From: Chytridium lagenaria
Lineage: Eukaryota; Chytridiomycota; Chytridiomycetes; Chytridiales; Chytridiaceae
Direction of reading: 5' to 3'
NCBI GenBank assembly: GCA_025449115.1
Contig: JAHLKC010000354.1
Span: forward strand, 1 to 10,243
DNA: 10,243 nt
Made by a program: the position numbers and the translations under genes. Below, in pieces: positions 7,038-10,243 of the stretch (positions are counted from its first letter, which is position 1; the number at the start of each line of letters is the position of its first letter). The notes beneath the pieces were generated by a model. That model was not told the origin of the DNA. It ran no database searches and was given only the letters and a program-made list of their open reading frames with translations.

Positions 7038-10000
7038 ATGGCTGACACTACCTCCTCCACCTCTCTGCGGCCCTCCAAGTTCATTGGCACCACTGTGGTT
7101 GAATTCGACGAGCAAGTTCGGAAGGTCAAGATCTACGCTCAGGCTCGAGGTGTTGAGCATCTCTACGACGCTGGCACTGTGGTTCCGGCCATTCCTCTCG
7201 CTCCTGTGACCCAAGATCCTGGCCCTCCTCCGGCACTCGTGAATGCTCTCGCTCCTGGTGCTGCTCCCGACGAGGTCGCCATCTACACCGCTCAGACGGA
7301 ACGCTTCAAGGTGGAGCTTAACTCATGGAATGCACGGTACACGGTGTTCAACCATGAACGCAACCGGTACCAGGCTGATCTCCTCCGTCGAGAGAAGCAC
7401 ATCAAGCAGAACGAGATTGCTAAATCCATCCTTGATGAGTGTTTTCCCGATTCCGATCGAAAAAGAGTTGAACACTTGACTAACGCTTCCGAGCAGGTCG
7501 CTGCGCTCCGTGCGCTTTACACTGTTGGTAATCTTGACGGTCAGGCCGGCCAGCAGTGGAACATCAAGTGGGGTCACCTCAGGGTTGGTCCCACTGCTAC
7601 TATGACCGATATTATCCGCTATATTGATCAGATCCTTGACCTTGTTGATGCTCATCAGAGGATCTATCCTAACGATTCCGATCGCAGGCAGATTCTTGAT
7701 CTCTTGGTCGCCAAGTTTACTCATAACTGTCCGGCAGTCCCTGAGTTTACTGGTATTTCCGTTGCCGTCAACGATGGAGGTTCGTCGTCGTTCCTTCCCA
7801 CTGTCGCTCCTGGCGACAATCCTCCCGAGGACTTCTATGCTCAAGGTGTGAATCGGTTCCGTACCAAGATTCAGACCGCGCTCAAGCAACTCCGCGCCAA
7901 CGCATCGCTCTCTGAGAACCATGTGTTGCATGCTAGAGCAGCAAAGGCGAAATCTTCTAAGGCTGACGCCAACAAGAAGAAATCGTCGACTCCAAAGGTC
8001 TCAAAGCACTGCAAGATCCACGGCGACTGTATGCACGACGACTCTGAATGCCGCGCCCAGAAGCAGTCCAAGACAGCTGAGGGTGGCGTCAAGAAGAGGA
8101 AGACTCATAAGACGCCAACGGCAAGCACCAAGTGCACGGTGTGCCAGAAAGGTCATAAGGCATCTGACTGCCCGACTTTGAAGGCCATACTTGATGAGCA
8201 GGCTAAGGCTTACCGAGCCTCCGGCAAAGCATCTGCGGCCTCCGAAGCCATGGATGTCGATAGTGAAGCTGACACTAAGGAGGTTCCGACTTCTTCAAAA
8301 CAGAAAGCCTCCGGGAAAGCTAATCGCGTGGAGATCCCGCTGACTCAGAATGAGATTTCCTCTATCGTGAGAAAGCATCTTCGTGCAAATGCTGCTATAG
8401 TTCCTCGTCAGACTGTTCCGACAGTTACTTGTGAACTTAACGAGACGATTGTTGAACGCTTCCGAGCTCATTCAGCAGTTCACATCAAACTCGGTGGTCT
8501 TGTTGATTCTGGAGCTTCTGCCTGGATGTCTCCTATTGCCGATCTGTTCGACAATCTTATCCTCCTAGCTCCAGGTGAGGAAGGCACTGTCCACCTCGCT
8601 GATGACCGTTCTGTACCGGTCAAAGGATATGGAGATGTTATGTACAAGTTCGGCGATCATTTCCGTTTGATCAAACATGTTCTGTACGTCCCTGATCTTA
8701 CTGAGCCTCTGTGTTCGGTATTGGGCATGATTGAGGGCACACAAGACTTAGTCGTCTTTTCGGCTGATGAGGTATATCTCTATATCCATCAAGAAGGTCG
8801 AACAATCACTATTGGCCGTCGTGTCGGTGACCTTTATCACCTCCTTACTACAGTAGACACAGCACCAAAGCTAATGGAGATTACGGATGGTGATAATGAG
8901 GCTAATCACGTTACATCCGCATTATTGGTTCCGACTGATGAAGCAACCCTCCTCGGCGACGAGTGGGATACCTGGTTACGCACCGCTCTTGGAGATGAAC
9001 CTCTGGTTGAAGGATCCGCTCCTGCAGACAACCACGACATGGTTTTGGACTCACTTTCCGAAGTAAGTTCATCAAACTCGATTAGTAACGCCCAATCTAA
9101 TCGTCTTTCTACAGCTGCATTTCTAGGCAAAAATGCAGACATGACCATAAAGGAAATCGTTATGCTGCATAAGCGATTTGGTCATGTTCATCCACGGATT
9201 CTTATCCAAACGATGACTCATGTAGATTGCATCACAGTAAATAAAAAGTTATTATCAGACCCGTCTGTTATTTCTTTATTGAATGAGTCTATCCTTGAGA
9301 ACTGTCTTATCTGTGCCCAAAATAAGATAGTCCAACGGCCCATAGGTTCTTCATCCCAATCGGTCCGCCGAAAACTCTATAGAATCCATACCGATACTGT
9401 ACCTTTACCTTGCCAAAATGAAAAAGGGTTGAAGTACTGGTTACCATTCGTCGACGAAGGTACCCGATGGATTACCATACGCTTTGTTCGCGACAAAGGA
9501 CAATCTGCTAGCATGACCATTTCGACCATAATGCAGTTGGAAAATGAAACCGGACTCCGCGTCGCGGAATTCAGATCTGACACAGGCGAAATTGCTACGT
9601 CTACAGACTTCCAGAAGTTCTGCACGGAAAAACTTCCGCCGATCACAATCTCACCATCACCACCTTACACTAAGGAGCTCAATGGTTTGGTTGAACGGAC
9701 TATCAGAAGCCTCAAAGTGATGGCATCCTGTATGCTTACTCAGTCCAAGCTTCCTGATATTTTCTACTCTCATGCACTCCTGTATAGCGCCCTTGTTAAG
9801 AACACGCTTTGGCACCCTTTTCTGAAAGGAACACCATATCAGTCGTTTACTGACAAGAAACCCGATTTGACACGTATCAGATCGTTTGGTTGCCTGATCA
9901 GCATACACTTGCATCCAGATCAGCGGCGTGCGCTACATACCCGCGACAAATCCGAACTCGGGTTATTTTTGGGATATGAAGGACAGTCGCTTAAAGTAGT

Positions 10001-10243
10001 GAAAGCTTACAATTACCGAACGGGTACGATACGTCCCTACTATCATGTATACTTTCACGATGGTGTATTCCCCGGAAACAGCCCATCGAAATCAGTCCTT
10101 GATGATCTACTATCAACTTATCCTGTTTCGACATTTTCCTTTGACGAAATACCAATTGAAACAGAAGAGGAAGTCATTCCTGAGGATATTACTTCGGAAG
10201 TACTTATCCCAAATGATGATAGTGACTCCGAAGAAGAGGACCC
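7038..10243 (+). CDS. Ty1/copia Gag-Pol polyprotein (5' part, cut by window end)
   Basis: One uninterrupted frame of 1068 codons from ATG 7038 to the window edge. Order of domains: Gag (about 1-380) with two Cys/His motifs, C325-x2-H328-x2-C331-x-H333-x4-C338 and a zinc knuckle CTVCQKGHKASDC at 366-378; aspartic protease with active-site DSGAS at 490-494, then the usual HVLYVPDL; pre-integrase zinc site H711-x4-H716...C756-x2-C759; integrase core with D786 (HTD), D848 (RSDTGE) and E886 (NGLVER); then the copia-typical FGCL...LGLFLGYEG segment. Protease before integrase, with reverse transcriptase still to come, is the copia order rather than gypsy. Function: capsid, polyprotein cleavage and integration of the element's cDNA. 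Gag and Pol share a single frame with no frameshift or stop, so the element may be young. Reverse transcriptase and RNase H should lie beyond 10243. Confidence 0.97.
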   Translation, partial: MADTTSSTSLRPSKFIGTTVVEFDEQVRKVKIYAQARGVEHLYDAGTVVPAIPLAPVTQDPGPPPALVNALAPGAAPDEVAIYTAQTERFKVELNSWNARYTVFNHERNRYQADLLRREKHIKQNEIAKSILDECFPDSDRKRVEHLTNASEQVAALRALYTVGNLDGQAGQQWNIKWGHLRVGPTATMTDIIRYIDQILDLVDAHQRIYPNDSDRRQILDLLVAKFTHNCPAVPEFTGISVAVNDGGSSSFLPTVAPGDNPPEDFYAQGVNRFRTKIQTALKQLRANASLSENHVLHARAAKAKSSKADANKKKSSTPKVSKHCKIHGDCMHDDSECRAQKQSKTAEGGVKKRKTHKTPTASTKCTVCQKGHKASDCPTLKAILDEQAKAYRASGKASAASEAMDVDSEADTKEVPTSSKQKASGKANRVEIPLTQNEISSIVRKHLRANAAIVPRQTVPTVTCELNETIVERFRAHSAVHIKLGGLVDSGASAWMSPIADLFDNLILLAPGEEGTVHLADDRSVPVKGYGDVMYKFGDHFRLIKHVLYVPDLTEPLCSVLGMIEGTQDLVVFSADEVYLYIHQEGRTITIGRRVGDLYHLLTTVDTAPKLMEITDGDNEANHVTSALLVPTDEATLLGDEWDTWLRTALGDEPLVEGSAPADNHDMVLDSLSEVSSSNSISNAQSNRLSTAAFLGKNADMTIKEIVMLHKRFGHVHPRILIQTMTHVDCITVNKKLLSDPSVISLLNESILENCLICAQNKIVQRPIGSSSQSVRRKLYRIHTDTVPLPCQNEKGLKYWLPFVDEGTRWITIRFVRDKGQSASMTISTIMQLENETGLRVAEFRSDTGEIATSTDFQKFCTEKLPPITISPSPPYTKELNGLVERTIRSLKVMASCMLTQSKLPDIFYSHALLYSALVKNTLWHPFLKGTPYQSFTDKKPDLTRIRSFGCLISIHLHPDQRRALHTRDKSELGLFLGYEGQSLKVVKAYNYRTGTIRPYYHVYFHDGVFPGNSPSKSVLDDLLSTYPVSTFSFDEIPIETEEEVIPEDITSEVLIPNDDSDSEEED

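Noticed and set aside
7028..7040. tRNA primer-binding site next to the copia start codon
   Set aside because: The sequence does not match the 3' end or the anticodon-arm complement of initiator tRNA well enough to call.
7323..7931. 202-residue minus-strand frame
   Set aside because: It lies wholly antisense to the copia Gag frame, which has clear domain support.

Overview
The window looks like repeat-rich nuclear DNA of a eukaryote, most likely a fungus, although the species cannot be named from sequence alone. Reasons: protein-coding stretches are joined by short GT...AG introns (mostly 37-53 nt) whose phases match; there is an intact-looking Ty1/copia polyprotein; and there is a multi-exon gene resembling the HMGXB3-like branch of the KDZ (Kyakuja-Dileera-Zisupton) DNA transposases, a superfamily greatly expanded in fungi. 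There is no bacterial-style operon structure. All gene models here were built by eye.

Layout. 1-279: a tandem repeat of about 128 bp (two full copies and the start of a third). 319-3730: a nine-exon plus-strand gene for a predicted 923-residue KDZ-type transposase, with a poly(A)-like signal just after the stop. 3750-3791: a GC-rich palindromic island. 3803-about 5090: a tandem array of five about 266-bp units, each holding one exon-like segment, a GC-rich palindromic island and an AT-rich stretch; the fifth unit runs into a second, unrecognised gene. 4912-6328: that second gene, modelled as four exons (384 residues). 6329-6770: gene-free, with a long imperfect inverted repeat, an array of CCCAGGG/CCCTGGG hairpins and a perfect 10-bp hairpin. 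About 6743-7037: the probable 5' LTR and leader of a Ty1/copia retrotransposon, with a TATA box. 7038-10243: its Gag-protease-integrase polyprotein, open to the window end, where the reverse transcriptase would follow.

Two mobile-element systems therefore lie side by side on the same strand: a cut-and-paste-type transposase gene with its neighbour and tandem repeats, and a copia retrotransposon. A theme linking the left half is a family of GC-rich islands built on CCCGTA(A/C)GGG-like palindromes. They sit only in introns, spacers and repeat arrays, and they account for why some introns here are 96-170 nt while the others are about 40 nt.
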